64,000 bases of DNA from Novosphingobium sp. (lineage in GTDB: Bacteria > Pseudomonadota > Alphaproteobacteria > Sphingomonadales > Sphingomonadaceae): positions 1 to 64,000 of the forward strand of contig NZ_JAPZQX010000002.1 of assembly GCF_027531025.1 (NCBI RefSeq), written 5' to 3'. Shown here one piece after another: positions 15,629-24,692 of the stretch (its first letter is position 1; each line of letters begins with the position of its first letter). Both the position numbers and the translations under genes were made by a program. The notes beneath the pieces are model-generated. The model had not been told where the DNA came from and searched no databases. It saw only the letters and a list, made by a program, of their open reading frames with translations.

Positions 15629-16203
15629 GCCGCAAAATCCGCAAGGTCGATCGCGGCCCCGCCGGGCAGGGTGATCGGCTGATGCGAAGCGACGAGGGCG
15701 ATGCCCCCTTGCGCGCAATGCTGCGCCACCAGTTCCTCGACCAGCGCGACCCCGCGCGTATCGAGGCCGTTAAGCGGCTCGTCCAGCAGCCAGATCGGCG
15801 CGCCTTGCCCAGCCATCCGGGCCAGCGCCGCGCGCTTTTTCTGACCGGTGGACAGGTAGCGCACCGGCACCTCTGCCAGCGACAGCAAGCCGAGCTGGGC
15901 GGCATGGTTTTCCGTCGGCCCATCGAGCCGCTGCCAGAAGGCCAGCGCTTTCGCCAGCGGCAGGGCGGGATCGAGCGCCGGACGCTCATCGAGCAGGGCC
16001 ATGGCCCCGCTGCGCGCCACGCTGCCGGCAAAGGGCGCTAGCAGGCCGGCGAGGATGCGGATCAGGCTGGACTTGCCGGTGCCGTTCGCGCCCTTGACCT
16101 GCAAGGCCGCGCCAGAAATCAGATCGAGCGCAAGGCCGCGAAACAGCAGCCGATCGCCGCGGCGGCAGGCCAGGTCGTGGGCAGTCAGGCGGCACTCTTG
16201 CAT
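15625..16203 (-). CDS. ccmA: Cytochrome c biogenesis ATP-binding protein CcmA
   Basis: CcmA is the ABC ATPase partner of CcmB. Walker A is GANGTGKSS (about 38-46), the signature is LSTGQKKR (about 116-123), and Walker B is IWLLDEP. The protein is 192 residues, normal for this compact ABC subunit. ATG 16203 is preferred to the GTG one codon earlier. Operon with ccmB. Confidence 0.95.
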   Translation of the reverse strand: MQECRLTAHDLACRRGDRLLFRGLALDLISGAALQVKGANGTGKSSLIRILAGLLAPFAGSVARSGAMALLDERPALDPALPLAKALAFWQRLDGPTENHAAQLGLLSLAEVPVRYLSTGQKKRAALARMAGQGAPIWLLDEPLNGLDTRGVALVEELVAQHCAQGGIALVASHQPITLPGGAAIDLADFAA

Positions 16204-16260
16204 CACCCCGCGCGATAGGGGAAAGCGGCGGCACTGCCAAGGAGCGGCAACAAACTCACC

Positions 16261-16351
16261 CCGCTCGTCCTGAGCCTGTCGAAGGACCGTCCTTTCCTGG
16301 ATGCTGCGTTGCAGAAGCTGTACAGCCCTTCGACAGGCTCAGGGCGAACGG
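16261..16351. repeat. REP-like inverted pair (copy B)
   Basis: The left arm 16261-16287 and right arm 16325-16351 are inverted copies with the core CTTCGACAGGCTCAG, separated by 37 bases. This is the same family as 11095-11192. The right arm ends just before the phhB start, so the repeat fills the promoter region of phhB. Confidence 0.8.
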
Positions 16352-16356
16352 AATTG

Positions 16357-16659
16357 ATGGAGACTGTGGTGACTGTTGCCAAGCTGACCGAAACCGAACT
16401 GGCCGATCTGCTGGCCCGCCACCCCGAATGGCAGCTCCGCGCCGATGGCCTGGCGCTGGAACGCACGTTCCGCTTTGCCGATTTCAATGCGGCCTTCGGC
16501 TTCATGACCCGCATCGCGCTCTATGCCGACAAGCACGATCACCACCCGGAATGGTTTAACGTCTACAACCGGGTGGAAATCACCCTGACCACCCACGACG
16601 CCGGCGGCATCAGCGCCCGCGACGCGGCGATGGTGGAGTGGATCGCCGGGATCGGCTGA
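16357..16659 (+). CDS. phhB: Pterin-4-alpha-carbinolamine dehydratase
   Basis: PCD dehydrates 4a-hydroxytetrahydrobiopterin to recycle the cofactor of phenylalanine hydroxylase. The active-site pattern is complete: [19 protein letters not shown], then [13 protein letters not shown]. The length of about 100 residues is typical. The start is uncertain: ATG 16357 lies close to the repeat, while GTG codons at 16366 and 16369 lie just after a GGAG. No phenylalanine hydroxylase gene is adjacent. Confidence 0.92.
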   Translation: METVVTVAKLTETELADLLARHPEWQLRADGLALERTFRFADFNAAFGFMTRIALYADKHDHHPEWFNVYNRVEITLTTHDAGGISARDAAMVEWIAGIG

Positions 16660-16662
16660 TCC

Positions 16663-17466
16663 TTACTGCCCCAGCGGGCGGCTGGTATTGCGGACCTGCT
16701 TGCGCAGGCGGCCGGGGATCCAGCGGCTGGCGAAGGCGAGGCGGTGGGCGGTCTTGCCGACGCGGTTGTGCAGCTTGTCGCCGTGGACGGCGGCCCAGGC
16801 GGCTTCGGCCACTTCGGTAACAGGGGTGATCTCCAGGCCCGCTTCCTGCACCCGTCCGCGAATATGCTCGTTGGTGCCCTGGTTGGCGGTGTGATCGAGC
16901 AGCGGGGTATCGATGAAGCCAGGCATCAGGCTGGCCACCTTGATCCCTTCCTCGGCCCATTCACCATCGAGGCTTTCGGTGATCGCGCGCACGCCGAACT
17001 TGGTGGCCGAATAGACCGAGGCCCCTGGCGTGCCGTAAATCCCTGCCGCGCTGGCGGTGTTGAGCAGGCACGAACCCGGCGCGCTGGCCTTGAGGTAGGG
17101 GTGGACCGCCTGGGCACCGAACAGCACGCCCTTGAGGTTGATATCGAGGCAGCGCTCGATTTCCTCGGGCTTGTTTTCGGTCAGCGCGCCGCCCAGCGGG
17201 ATCCCTGCGTTATTGAACATCACGTTGATCTGGCCGCCCGCCGCCTTGGCGAAGTCCGCCAGCGCCGTGTCCCACCCGGCGCGGTCGCGCACGTCGAGTT
17301 TGTGCTGCGAGCATGATCCGGCGGGGAGCAGGGCGGCGGTTTCGCGCATCCCGCTTTCGCTGATGTCAGCCAGGCCGACGAACCAGCCCTGGCCCGCGAA
17401 CTTCTGCGCCACGGCCCGGCCAATGCCCGAACCGCCACCGGTGATGAAGATCGCCTTGCGCGCCAT
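16663..17466 (-). CDS. Short-chain dehydrogenase/reductase
   Basis: A classical SDR of 267 residues: TGGGSGIGRAVA (8-19, cofactor), NNAG near 89-92, catalytic Ser in LNTASAAGIYG and Tyr-x-x-x-Lys in SVYSATKFG, then the PGFIDTPLL segment. An acidic residue at the end of beta strand 2 (LADIS) favours NAD(H). ATG 17466 (MARKAIFITGG) is chosen; an upstream extension would run through the glycosylase gene. The last 30 residues are basic. The substrate is unknown. It lies 40 bases after the glycosylase gene, on the same strand. Confidence 0.88.
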   Translation of the reverse strand: MARKAIFITGGGSGIGRAVAQKFAGQGWFVGLADISESGMRETAALLPAGSCSQHKLDVRDRAGWDTALADFAKAAGGQINVMFNNAGIPLGGALTENKPEEIERCLDINLKGVLFGAQAVHPYLKASAPGSCLLNTASAAGIYGTPGASVYSATKFGVRAITESLDGEWAEEGIKVASLMPGFIDTPLLDHTANQGTNEHIRGRVQEAGLEITPVTEVAEAAWAAVHGDKLHNRVGKTAHRLAFASRWIPGRLRKQVRNTSRPLGQ

Positions 17467-17506
17467 GCCTGCTCTCCGAATCGCACTTACATCGATGTCA
17501 GCAGGC

Positions 17507-18124
17507 TTACAGGGCCGGGTTGTTATAGCAATGCCAGGTGAAGATCGCCGTGGCCCCGCGATGGGGGCGCCAGGCCTCGGCCAGTTCGCGTGTCCGTTTT
17601 TCGGATGGGCGTTCGGGCAGGTCGAGCAGCTTGTGCAATCCGGCCTGGACGGCGAGATCCCCCGCTGGCCAGATATCGGTCCGCCCTTCGGCAAACAGCA
17701 GGTAGATTTCAGCTGACCAGCGGCCGATCCCCTTGATCTGGGTCAGCCGGGCAATCGCCTCTTCGTCATCCGCGGGCAGGGCCTGAAAATCGAGCGCGCC
17801 GGTTACTACAAGTTCGCACAAGGAGCGCATATAGCCCTGTTTCTGGCGGGAAAGTCCGCAGGCGCGCAGGGTGTCGAAATCAGCCTCCAGCACTTTCTCC
17901 GGCGGCAGGTCGGGGCCGAGATAGTCCTCGAACTTGCGCCACATCGAAGCGGCTGCGGCAACGCTGACCTGCTGGCCGACGATGGTGCGCATCAAGGTGG
18001 CATAGCCGCGCGGGCGGATCCGCGGCTCGGGATAACCGGCCCGTTCCAGCGCATTGGCAAAGCGCGGTTCGATCTGCCCGACGGCATCGAGGTGGTGTTT
18101 GATCTGTTCTGCGGTCAGGCCCAC
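17507..18124 (-). CDS. DNA-3-methyladenine glycosylase, AlkA/HhH-GPD type
   Basis: These enzymes excise alkylated bases to start base-excision repair. The helix-hairpin-helix is LTQIKGIGRWSAEIYLLFA (about 127-145) and the catalytic Asp156 lies in WPAGDLAVQAG. TIVGQQVSVAAA (47-58) is the conserved DNA-facing helix start. From GTG 18124 the protein has 205 residues, the usual size for this AlkA branch without the N-terminal TBP-like domain. It is divergent from the ferredoxin gene. Confidence 0.9.
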   Translation of the reverse strand: MGLTAEQIKHHLDAVGQIEPRFANALERAGYPEPRIRPRGYATLMRTIVGQQVSVAAAASMWRKFEDYLGPDLPPEKVLEADFDTLRACGLSRQKQGYMRSLCELVVTGALDFQALPADDEEAIARLTQIKGIGRWSAEIYLLFAEGRTDIWPAGDLAVQAGLHKLLDLPERPSEKRTRELAEAWRPHRGATAIFTWHCYNNPAL

Positions 18125-18210
18125 GGCTCTATCCTGCTTGCCAAAGGAAAGCCGGTTGGTTAGCAGCCCCGGCGATGCCCCGATAGGGTGCAAGCAAGAG
18201 GATACAGGCA

Positions 18211-18528
18211 ATGCCGAAGCTGGTAGTGGTCAATCGCGCGGGTGAGGAAAAGACGGTCGAGGCGGGCGCTGGTCTCTCGGTCATGGAAGCGATCCGTGAC
18301 AACGGGTTTGACGAACTGCTGGCGCTGTGCGGCGGCTGCTGCTCCTGCGCCACCTGCCACATCCATGTCGATGCCGCCTGGGCCGACAAGCTGCCGGCAA
18401 TGAGCGAGGACGAGAACGACCTGCTTGACAGCTCGGACCACCGCGAAGCCACCTCGCGCCTGTCGTGCCAGATCCACATGACCGACGCGCTCGATGGCCT
18501 GAAGGTCGCGATCGCGCCCGAAGACTGA
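18211..18528 (+). CDS. 2Fe-2S ferredoxin, adrenodoxin/Isc type
   Basis: A small electron carrier of 105 residues. The cluster ligands fit the vertebrate/Isc-type spacing: Cys40-x5-Cys46-x2-Cys49 in [13 protein letters not shown], and Cys86 in RLSCQIHM. The [10 protein letters not shown] acidic stretch (about 64-73) is the usual partner-docking helix. It could serve a cytochrome P450 or ring hydroxylase rather than Fe-S assembly, as no isc/suf genes are nearby. It is a single gene. Confidence 0.92.
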   Translation: MPKLVVVNRAGEEKTVEAGAGLSVMEAIRDNGFDELLALCGGCCSCATCHIHVDAAWADKLPAMSEDENDLLDSSDHREATSRLSCQIHMTDALDGLKVAIAPED

Positions 18529-18604
18529 GGATAAAGCTCCGGTTCCGGTGGGGCCAAGCGCAAATGCGTTGCGCATGGTCCGGCAGCCTCCTAATTCTCG
18601 GGCG

Positions 18605-19612
18605 ATGACCAGTCCGCTCGTTCAGCAATCGACGCTCGATCTCATCGGCAACACGCCGCTCGTCCTGCTCAAGGGGCCGAGCGAAGCCGCCGGGTGCGAG
18701 ATCTGGGGCAAGTGCGAATTCGCCAATCCCGGCGCCTCGGTAAAGGACCGGGCGGCGCTGTGGATCGTCCGCGATGCCGAGGCGCGCGGCGAACTCCAGC
18801 CCGGTGGCACCGTGGTGGAAGGGACGGCGGGCAATACCGGGATCGGGATTGCGCTGGTGGCCAATGCGCGCGGTTACAAGACCGTGATCGTGATGCCGGA
18901 CAACCAGTCCAAGGAAAAGATGGACACCCTGCGCGCACTTGGGGCCGAACTGGTGCTGGTGCCGCCGACCAAGTTCGCCGATCCGGCGCACTTCGTTCAC
19001 ACTTCGCGGCGGCTGGCCGAAGAGACCGAGGGCGCGGTCTGGGCCAACCAGTTCGACAATATCGCCAACCGCAAGGCCCATATCGAAAGCACCGCGCCCG
19101 AGATCTGGGAACAGCTAGGCGGAAGGATCGACGGCTTTACCTGCGCCGCCGGGACTGGCGGGACCATCGCCGGGGTTGGTCTGGGCCTGAAGGCCTTCGA
19201 CGAGAACGTGCGTATCGCGCTGACCGATCCGCACGGCGCGGCGCTGTACAGCTATTATGCCTGCGGCGAGCTCAAGGCCGAGGGAACCTCGGTGGCCGAA
19301 GGGATCGGCCAGGGGCGGATCACCGCCAACCTGGAAGGCGCGCCGATCGACACCCAGTTCCGCATTTCCGACGAGGAAGGGCTGGAATGGGTCGCGCGGC
19401 TGCTGCGCGAGGAAGGGCTGTGCCTGGGCCTGTCATCGGGCATCAACGTGGCTGGCGCGGTCGAGCTGGGCAAGCAGCTGGTGGCCGAGGGGCGCAAGGA
19501 CGTGCGCGTGGCGACAATCCTGTGCGATACCGGTTTCCGCTATCTCTCCACGCTCTACAATCCCGAGTGGCTGCAGGCCAAGGGTCTGCCAGTCTTCCCC
19601 TGGCTGGCCTGA
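18605..19612 (+). CDS. cysK: Cysteine synthase (O-acetylserine sulfhydrylase family)
   Basis: PLP enzyme that makes cysteine from O-acetylserine and sulfide. Lys47 in NPGASVKDRAA binds PLP; EGTAGNTGIGIAL (about 72-84) is the substrate Asn loop, and AGTGGTIAGVG (about 180-190) binds the PLP phosphate. Length 335 with a long C-terminus places it in the CysK-like branch that also includes some cystathionine beta-synthases. ATG 18605 is chosen because residues upstream do not fit the family. It would use the sulfide produced by the cysI operon at 52-54 kb. Confidence 0.9.
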   Translation: MTSPLVQQSTLDLIGNTPLVLLKGPSEAAGCEIWGKCEFANPGASVKDRAALWIVRDAEARGELQPGGTVVEGTAGNTGIGIALVANARGYKTVIVMPDNQSKEKMDTLRALGAELVLVPPTKFADPAHFVHTSRRLAEETEGAVWANQFDNIANRKAHIESTAPEIWEQLGGRIDGFTCAAGTGGTIAGVGLGLKAFDENVRIALTDPHGAALYSYYACGELKAEGTSVAEGIGQGRITANLEGAPIDTQFRISDEEGLEWVARLLREEGLCLGLSSGINVAGAVELGKQLVAEGRKDVRVATILCDTGFRYLSTLYNPEWLQAKGLPVFPWLA

Positions 19613-19629
19613 TCGGTTAGGCTGCGGCC

Positions 19630-19938
19630 ATGGCCAGCCAGCCACCCCGTCCGGGCAACAATTCCCCCACGCACTTCGTGCCGCCGACCGCGCGCGAGTT
19701 GCGCGCCCAGGCGGTGCAGCGATTGCAAGCCGGGTTGTTCGGCCTCGCGGCCATCGTGCTGGTGGTGGGCCTTGCCAATATCATCAACGATCGCGCCCGG
19801 CTGAGCGATGCCGGTGCCGTGGGGCAGGAGGTTGCGGGCCAGGACCGCGACCGCACCGATCCGCTGGCCGAAGTGGGCGTGGTGCCGGCCGCATCGCCCG
19901 ATCCATCCCCCGCCGCCAGTGCCGCGCCCAAGCGCTAG
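19630..19938 (+). CDS. Single-pass membrane protein, unknown
   Basis: The 102-residue protein has a Pro-rich N-terminus, one transmembrane segment (about 35-53, AGLFGLAAIVLVVGLANII) and an Asp/Ala/Pro-rich C-terminal tail (SPDPSPAASAAPKR). It starts 17 bases after cysK and its 3' end overlaps the proposed GTG start of the next gene by 20 bases, so all three are probably co-transcribed. No family is recognised. Confidence 0.6.
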   Translation: MASQPPRPGNNSPTHFVPPTARELRAQAVQRLQAGLFGLAAIVLVVGLANIINDRARLSDAGAVGQEVAGQDRDRTDPLAEVGVVPAASPDPSPAASAAPKR

Positions 19939-20650
19939 GTTGGTCATCGCCTTGGCTGCCCTGGCGCTGCTGGTCGGCGCGGGCTGGCTTGCCTCGCGTC
20001 CTGCGCCGGTGCCGCAGCAGCCGATAGCCCTGTTCACCTCGCTGCCGATCGTCTGGAACGAGGCTGCTGACCTCGGTGACCTGCTGCACAGCGATGCGCC
20101 GCCGCACTGGGCGAAGGACGTGATCGCCGCGCGCGGCGCCATCGTGCCGCTCGATCTCCTCGCTCCGCTGTCGCCGGGGTTGACCCGGCTGGTCATGGCC
20201 CAGCCGCGCCCGCTTTCGCCGGAGGAGAATGTCGCGCTGGATGCCTGGGTGCGGGCCGGGGGACGGCTGGTGCTGTTCGCCGATCCGGCGCTGACCGAGC
20301 ATTCGGCCTTCGCGGTGGGCGATCCCCGCCGCCCGCAGGACCTGGTGTTGCTCTCTCCCATCCTTGCGCGCTGGGGCCTGGAACTGCGCTTCGAAGATGC
20401 CCAGGCGGCGGGCCTGCGCGAGGTCGATGCCGGACTGTCGACGATCCCGGTCGATCTGCCGGGAAGCTGGCGCCTGATGGCCGGTGCGGATTGCCAGCTC
20501 CACGGCGGCGGTCTGCTGGCCGAATGCCGGGTCGGGAAGGGGCGGGTGTTGGCCCTGGCCGATGCTGCCGTACTCGACCGCCACCATGGCGATGCCGCCC
20601 ATGCCGCCGCGCTGGCAGAACTGCTCGATTGGGCCTTTTCCGCCGGGTGA
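19919..20650 (+). CDS. DUF4350-like exported/membrane-anchored protein
   Basis: From GTG 19919 the protein opens MPRPSARLVIALAALALLVG, a signal anchor; TTG 19940 is the alternative. The body has the DUF4350/GldG-like pattern: LSPEENVALDAWVRAGGRLV, LFADPALT, and GKGRVLALADAAVLDR toward the end. That fold resembles class I glutamine amidotransferases without the catalytic Cys. Its role is unknown; relatives are found with ABC-type membrane systems. It is the last gene before the mraZ regulatory region. Confidence 0.65.
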   Translation: MPRPSARLVIALAALALLVGAGWLASRPAPVPQQPIALFTSLPIVWNEAADLGDLLHSDAPPHWAKDVIAARGAIVPLDLLAPLSPGLTRLVMAQPRPLSPEENVALDAWVRAGGRLVLFADPALTEHSAFAVGDPRRPQDLVLLSPILARWGLELRFEDAQAAGLREVDAGLSTIPVDLPGSWRLMAGADCQLHGGGLLAECRVGKGRVLALADAAVLDRHHGDAAHAAALAELLDWAFSAG

Positions 20651-20653
20651 GTC

Positions 20654-20670
20654 GCGGGAAAATGCGGGAA
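20654..20670 (+). promoter_or_regulatory. Candidate MraZ box pair 1
   Basis: GCGGGAA at 20654-20660 and 20664-20670, a ten-base repeat on the plus strand. A third G-run at 20675 is one base out of step. It lies just after the DUF4350-like gene, 300 bases before mraZ. Confidence 0.45.
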
Positions 20671-20798
20671 GCAAGGGCCGTTTCGCGGATTCTCCCGGCA
20701 AACCGCTGATTTCCATGCAGAACATACAAGGAACGATGCGCAAATTACGCCATTTCGCTCTATGCGCGACTTATATAAATCAATTATTTACCAAGTTA

Positions 20799-20813
20799 TC
20801 CCGTGATTTCCCG
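20799..20813 (-). promoter_or_regulatory. Candidate MraZ box pair 2
   Basis: TCCCG at 20799-20803 and 20809-20813 reads as CGGGA twice on the minus strand with an exact ten-base period. It follows the AT-rich patch that may hold the promoter. Confidence 0.45.
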
Positions 20814-20975
20814 CAAAAAACCCTTCCATCCCCCCGGATGCCCGGTTAATGATCCGGTTCATCGACAGCGATGTTCACCGCCGCACCCGTTCGGGGTGGG
20901 CTGGCCGCGAGGGCGCGCGGCTGGGGCGGGGGAGGTTTTTGGTGCCGGGGCAACCCGGAGTGAGGGGCGGATCAG

Positions 20976-21479
20976 GTGGAGGCGGCACGGCCGATCAGCT
21001 ATAGCGGACAGGGCTTTTCGCTCCTTGGCGAAAAGGGCCGCTTCGTGCTGCCGCCCGATTTCCGCAAGGCGGTCCGCGATTCCGGCCTGGGCGAGCGCGT
21101 ACTGTGCCTTGCCAAGCATCCGCGCTGGAAATGCCTGATTGGCTTCGGCCTGGGCCGCGTCAATGAATTCGAAGCCGAACTTGACCGGGAAGAGCGGATC
21201 GCGCTGGAGCGCGGGGTCGATTTCGACCGCGATCTGCGGTCGGCTCAGCTGTACGGCTTTTCGCGCGTCCCGTTCGACGATTCCGGTCGCTTTGTCCTGC
21301 CCGAGCGCTTCTTCAAGCTGGGTGGGCTGACCGGCGCCGCCTTCTTCCAGGGCGGCGGCAAGTCGTTCACGATCTGGAATCCCGAGGAACTCGCCAAGAT
21401 GGGCGCGGGCTGGGAAGATGCCCAGGAAGCCTGCGCCGAACTCGCCGCCCAGGCCCAGGGCGGGAAGGGGCGCAAATGA
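20976..21479 (+). CDS. mraZ: Transcriptional regulator / division protein MraZ
   Basis: MraZ is an AbrB-like ring-forming DNA-binding protein that represses the dcw operon. Two MraZ half-domains are seen: [20 protein letters not shown] (18-37) and [18 protein letters not shown] (about 101-118), each with the GRFVLP variant of the DxxGRxxLP motif. Length 167 with an Ala-rich tail is normal. The start is GTG 20976. Its stop overlaps the rsmH ATG (ATGA). Confidence 0.95.
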   Translation: MEAARPISYSGQGFSLLGEKGRFVLPPDFRKAVRDSGLGERVLCLAKHPRWKCLIGFGLGRVNEFEAELDREERIALERGVDFDRDLRSAQLYGFSRVPFDDSGRFVLPERFFKLGGLTGAAFFQGGGKSFTIWNPEELAKMGAGWEDAQEACAELAAQAQGGKGRK

Positions 21480-22459
21480 GCGTCCCGGCCGCTTCTTCCC
21501 CGGTTGCCTCCGCCGCCGCGCCGCACATTCCCGTCCTGCTCGATGAAGTGATCGCCGCCCTCGCGCCCGCTCCCGGTGCGGTGATCGTCGATGCCACCTT
21601 CGGGGCCGGTGGTTACACGCGCGCCCTGCTCAATGCCGGGGCTACGGTCCACGCCTTCGACCGCGATCCCGATGCCATTGCCGCCGGCCGCACCTGGGCC
21701 GAAACCCGCGAGCAGCCGCCCCGCCTGGTGCTGCACCCGCGCCGCTTCTCCGAAATGGTCGCCGCCCTGGCCGAAGCGGGAGTGGCGCAGGTTGACGGGA
21801 TCGCGATGGATATCGGCGTCTCCTCGATGCAGCTCGATCAGGCCGAACGCGGATTTGCCTTCGCGGCCGACGGCCCGCTCGACATGCGCATGGCGCAGGA
21901 CGGGCCCAGCGCGGCCGATTTCGTCAACACCGCGCCCGAGGCCGAGATTGCCGACGTGCTGTTCCACTATGGCGAAGAGCGCCAGTCGCGCCGCGTGGCC
22001 CGCGCCATCGTGGCCGCCCGGCCGCTGTCGACCACCGGCCAGCTGGCCAGCGTGGTTCGCAAGGCGCTGGGTCATCATCCCGGCATGCCCAAGGATCCTG
22101 CGACCCGCACGTTCCAGGCGATCCGCATTCACGTGAATGCCGAACTGGACGAACTGCGCGATGGCCTGAATGCGGCCGAGCGCCTGCTCAGGTCCGGTGG
22201 GCGCCTCGCCGTGGTCAGCTTCCACAGCCTGGAAGACCGGATCGTCAAGCAGTTCCTGCGCGAAGCCGGCGGCACGCTGGCCAATACCTCGCGCCACTTG
22301 CCGGTGGTCGCTGCGGCCAGCCAGCCGACCTTCGCCGATGTCGCCAAGGCGGTCCGTCCGTCAGCGGCCGAGATCGCCCGTAATCCGCGCGCCCGCTCCG
22401 CCACCTTGCGCGCCGCCATCCGCACTGCCGCTCCCGCCCGGGAAAGGAGGGCTGCATGA
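21476..22459 (+). CDS. rsmH: 16S rRNA (cytosine(1402)-N(4))-methyltransferase
   Basis: RsmH (MraW) methylates N4 of C1402 in 16S rRNA using SAM. Seen: [10 protein letters not shown] opening, [14 protein letters not shown] (SAM loop), [18 protein letters not shown], and [15 protein letters not shown] near the C-terminus. Length 327 is typical. It is coupled by ATGA to mraZ and to ftsL. Confidence 0.97.
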   Translation: MSVPAASSPVASAAAPHIPVLLDEVIAALAPAPGAVIVDATFGAGGYTRALLNAGATVHAFDRDPDAIAAGRTWAETREQPPRLVLHPRRFSEMVAALAEAGVAQVDGIAMDIGVSSMQLDQAERGFAFAADGPLDMRMAQDGPSAADFVNTAPEAEIADVLFHYGEERQSRRVARAIVAARPLSTTGQLASVVRKALGHHPGMPKDPATRTFQAIRIHVNAELDELRDGLNAAERLLRSGGRLAVVSFHSLEDRIVKQFLREAGGTLANTSRHLPVVAAASQPTFADVAKAVRPSAAEIARNPRARSATLRAAIRTAAPARERRAA

Positions 22460-22968
22460 ACCTGACCCGCGATCGCCTGCGTTCGATCGGCTGGGTGGCC
22501 GTGCTGGTCACCTGCGCCGCGCTCACCCTGGTGCTGATGGTCCGCGTCAATGCGGTGAAGAGCGAGGTCCAATTGGCCCAGCGCCAGATCAACGCGCTCA
22601 AGCAGGAAAAGCTGTTCCTGGAAACCGAGTTCCAGACCCGCGCCAACCAGCACCAGCTGCGCAACCTCAATACGGTCGAGTTCGGTTACCAGGCCCCGAC
22701 AGCGGGCCAGTACCTTGAAAACGAACGCCAGCTGGCCGCGCTTGGCAAGGGTCGCGCGCCCGATGGTCCGAGCCCGATCCGGGTTGCCAGCGCCGCCCCG
22801 CTCGAAGACGAAGGTGGCTTTCCGGCCATGGTTTCGCCGCTGACCGGCAAGGCCATTGCCGCCGAACCGCGCGATGATGAAGCCCCGCGCGGGATGACGC
22901 CAGCCAAGCTGCGCGACCGGCTGACCCACATCGACCGCACCACGATCGAGCCGGGAGCCGCCCGCTAA
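22456..22968 (+). CDS. ftsL: Cell division protein FtsL
   Basis: FtsL is a bitopic protein that links FtsQ/FtsB to the FtsWI synthase. The order fits: short cytoplasmic N-terminus, transmembrane segment at about 12-29 ([18 protein letters not shown]), then a coiled coil ([19 protein letters not shown], about 34-52) and [17 protein letters not shown]. The C-terminal 90 residues are extra, Pro/Ala/Asp-rich and probably disordered, longer than in E. coli. Identification rests on topology and its position between rsmH and ftsI. Overlaps: ATGA with rsmH, TAATG with ftsI. Confidence 0.88.
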   Translation: MNLTRDRLRSIGWVAVLVTCAALTLVLMVRVNAVKSEVQLAQRQINALKQEKLFLETEFQTRANQHQLRNLNTVEFGYQAPTAGQYLENERQLAALGKGRAPDGPSPIRVASAAPLEDEGGFPAMVSPLTGKAIAAEPRDDEAPRGMTPAKLRDRLTHIDRTTIEPGAAR

Positions 22969-24692
22969 TGAACGCAGTGGCGATGTCCAGCGTGATTGCG
23001 GCCGGTCGGGTGGAAATCGCCAATACCCGCCGCCATGCGCTGGCCATGGCCCATGCGCGTATCGCGCTGGTGATGCTGTTGTTCGCGGTGCTGGCGTTCG
23101 TCGCCACGGTACGCATCCTCTATCTCGGCCTGGCCGAGGCTGAATCGAGCAGTGCCGACGGACTGAGCATGGCCCCGCCGCGCGGCGATATCGTCGATCG
23201 CAACGGCGTGCCGCTGGCCCGCGCCTTCCCGGCCTATGCGCTGTGGTACAATCCGGCTGCCCTGGGTGACGATGGCGCGCCGCTGGTCCGGCCGGTCGGG
23301 GAAGTTGCCGCTGCGATCGCCCGGGTCTTCCCGGATCTCGATCCCGCCGAAGTGGCCCAGCGCCTTGCCTCGGGCCGCCCGGGTTATCTGCGCCGCCGTA
23401 TCCTGCCCGAAGATGCCAACAAGATTCACGCGCTAGGCGAGCCTGCGCTGGAATTCCCGCGCGAGACCGAGCGGTTCTATCCCCAGGGCTCGCTTGCTGC
23501 CCACGTCCTTGGCTATGTCGGGGCGGACGGCCGCGGTCATGTCGGCATGGAAGGCGTGTTCGACAAGCAGCTGACCGATCCCGCCACGCGCGGCACCCCG
23601 GCGGTGCTTTCGCTCGACAGCCGGGTCCAGGGCGCGCTGGAAGACGAACTGCTGAAGGGCATGACCGATACCAATGCCAAGGGTGCGGCCGGACTGGTGC
23701 TGGATGTCGATACCGGCGAAGTGCTGGCGCTCGCCTCGCTGCCCTCGTTCAATCCCAACCTGATCGATCGGGCGGGCGAAGCGAACATCTTCAACCGCGT
23801 GACCAACCAGGTTTACGAGCTTGGCTCGACCTTCAAGCCGATCACGGTCGCGGCGGCAATCGATGCAGGCACCGTGACCAGCATGGCGCGGCGCTATCAG
23901 TCGGAGCGGCCGATCGAGATCGGGGGCTTCCAGATCCGCGACCTGCACAGCTACGGCGCCTCCATGAATGTGCCGGAATCGTTGATCCATTCATCGAACA
24001 TCGTCACCGCCCAGATCGCGGATGAGCTGGGCGGGGCCCGCCTCAACGCAACCATGCGGTCACTGGGGATGAACGAGCGCCCCTATATCGAACTGCCCGC
24101 CCGCGGCATGCCCCTGTGGCCGCGCGGTGACTGGTCGCGGATCACCACCATGACCGTCTCCTATGGGCACGGCATCGCGGTTACCCCGCTGCACCTTGCA
24201 ACGGCCTATGCAGCGCTCGTCAACGGCGGGATCTGGCGACCGGCGACCCTCCACAAGCTGCCGCAAGGTGCCGCGCCCGAAGGGCGGCGGGTGTTCAAGG
24301 CTTCGACCAGCGCCCGGATGCGCCAGATTCTGCGGATGATTGTGGCCGATGGCACGGGCAAGAAGGCCGATGCCTTGGGCTATCGCGTCGGCGGCAAGAC
24401 CGGCTCGGCCGAAAAGCCCGGCGTCGGCGGATACCAGCGCAGCTCGCTGGTTTCGACCTTTGCTGCCGCCTTCCCGATGGATCGTCCGCGCTATGTGATC
24501 ATTGCCATGCTGGATGAGCCGCAGGGCACTGCCGCAACCTCGGGCCAGCGCACCGCCGGCTGGACCGCTGCCCCGATCGTCGGGCGCGTCGTGCCGCGCG
24601 TCGGACCGCTGCTGGGCATCATGCCCGATGCCACGCGCGATGTGGACATCAGCGACCTGTCGCCACTGGTGGCCAGCGGAGAAGGCGAATGA
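22968..24692 (+). CDS. ftsI: Septal peptidoglycan transpeptidase (PBP3)
   Basis: FtsI cross-links septal peptidoglycan with FtsW. The N-terminal membrane helix (about 31-52) is followed by the pedestal domain (MAPPRGDIVDRNG at 68-80). The transpeptidase motifs are complete: Ser287-x-x-Lys290 in GSTFKP, Ser342-x-Asn344, and KTGS at 477-480. Length 574 is normal. It is the direct target of several beta-lactams. The start overlaps the ftsL stop by one base and the end overlaps murE by ATGA. Confidence 0.97.
   Translation: MNAVAMSSVIAAGRVEIANTRRHALAMAHARIALVMLLFAVLAFVATVRILYLGLAEAESSSADGLSMAPPRGDIVDRNGVPLARAFPAYALWYNPAALGDDGAPLVRPVGEVAAAIARVFPDLDPAEVAQRLASGRPGYLRRRILPEDANKIHALGEPALEFPRETERFYPQGSLAAHVLGYVGADGRGHVGMEGVFDKQLTDPATRGTPAVLSLDSRVQGALEDELLKGMTDTNAKGAAGLVLDVDTGEVLALASLPSFNPNLIDRAGEANIFNRVTNQVYELGSTFKPITVAAAIDAGTVTSMARRYQSERPIEIGGFQIRDLHSYGASMNVPESLIHSSNIVTAQIADELGGARLNATMRSLGMNERPYIELPARGMPLWPRGDWSRITTMTVSYGHGIAVTPLHLATAYAALVNGGIWRPATLHKLPQGAAPEGRRVFKASTSARMRQILRMIVADGTGKKADALGYRVGGKTGSAEKPGVGGYQRSSLVSTFAAAFPMDRPRYVIIAMLDEPQGTAATSGQRTAGWTAAPIVGRVVPRVGPLLGIMPDATRDVDISDLSPLVASGEGE

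Larger units (their letters stand above)
20651..20975 (+). promoter_or_regulatory. 325-base dcw-cluster control region with candidate MraZ boxes
   Basis: No gene is supported here. Two GCGGGAA units lie exactly ten bases apart at 20654-20660 and 20664-20670. A second pair, TCCCG at 20799-20803 and 20809-20813 (minus-strand CGGGA), also has a ten-base period and lies after an AT-rich patch (20770-20790, TATATAAATCAATTATTTA) that could hold the promoter. MraZ binds tandem G-rich boxes with a ten-base period upstream of its own gene, so these are likely operators. The exact promoter is not certain. Confidence 0.5.
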
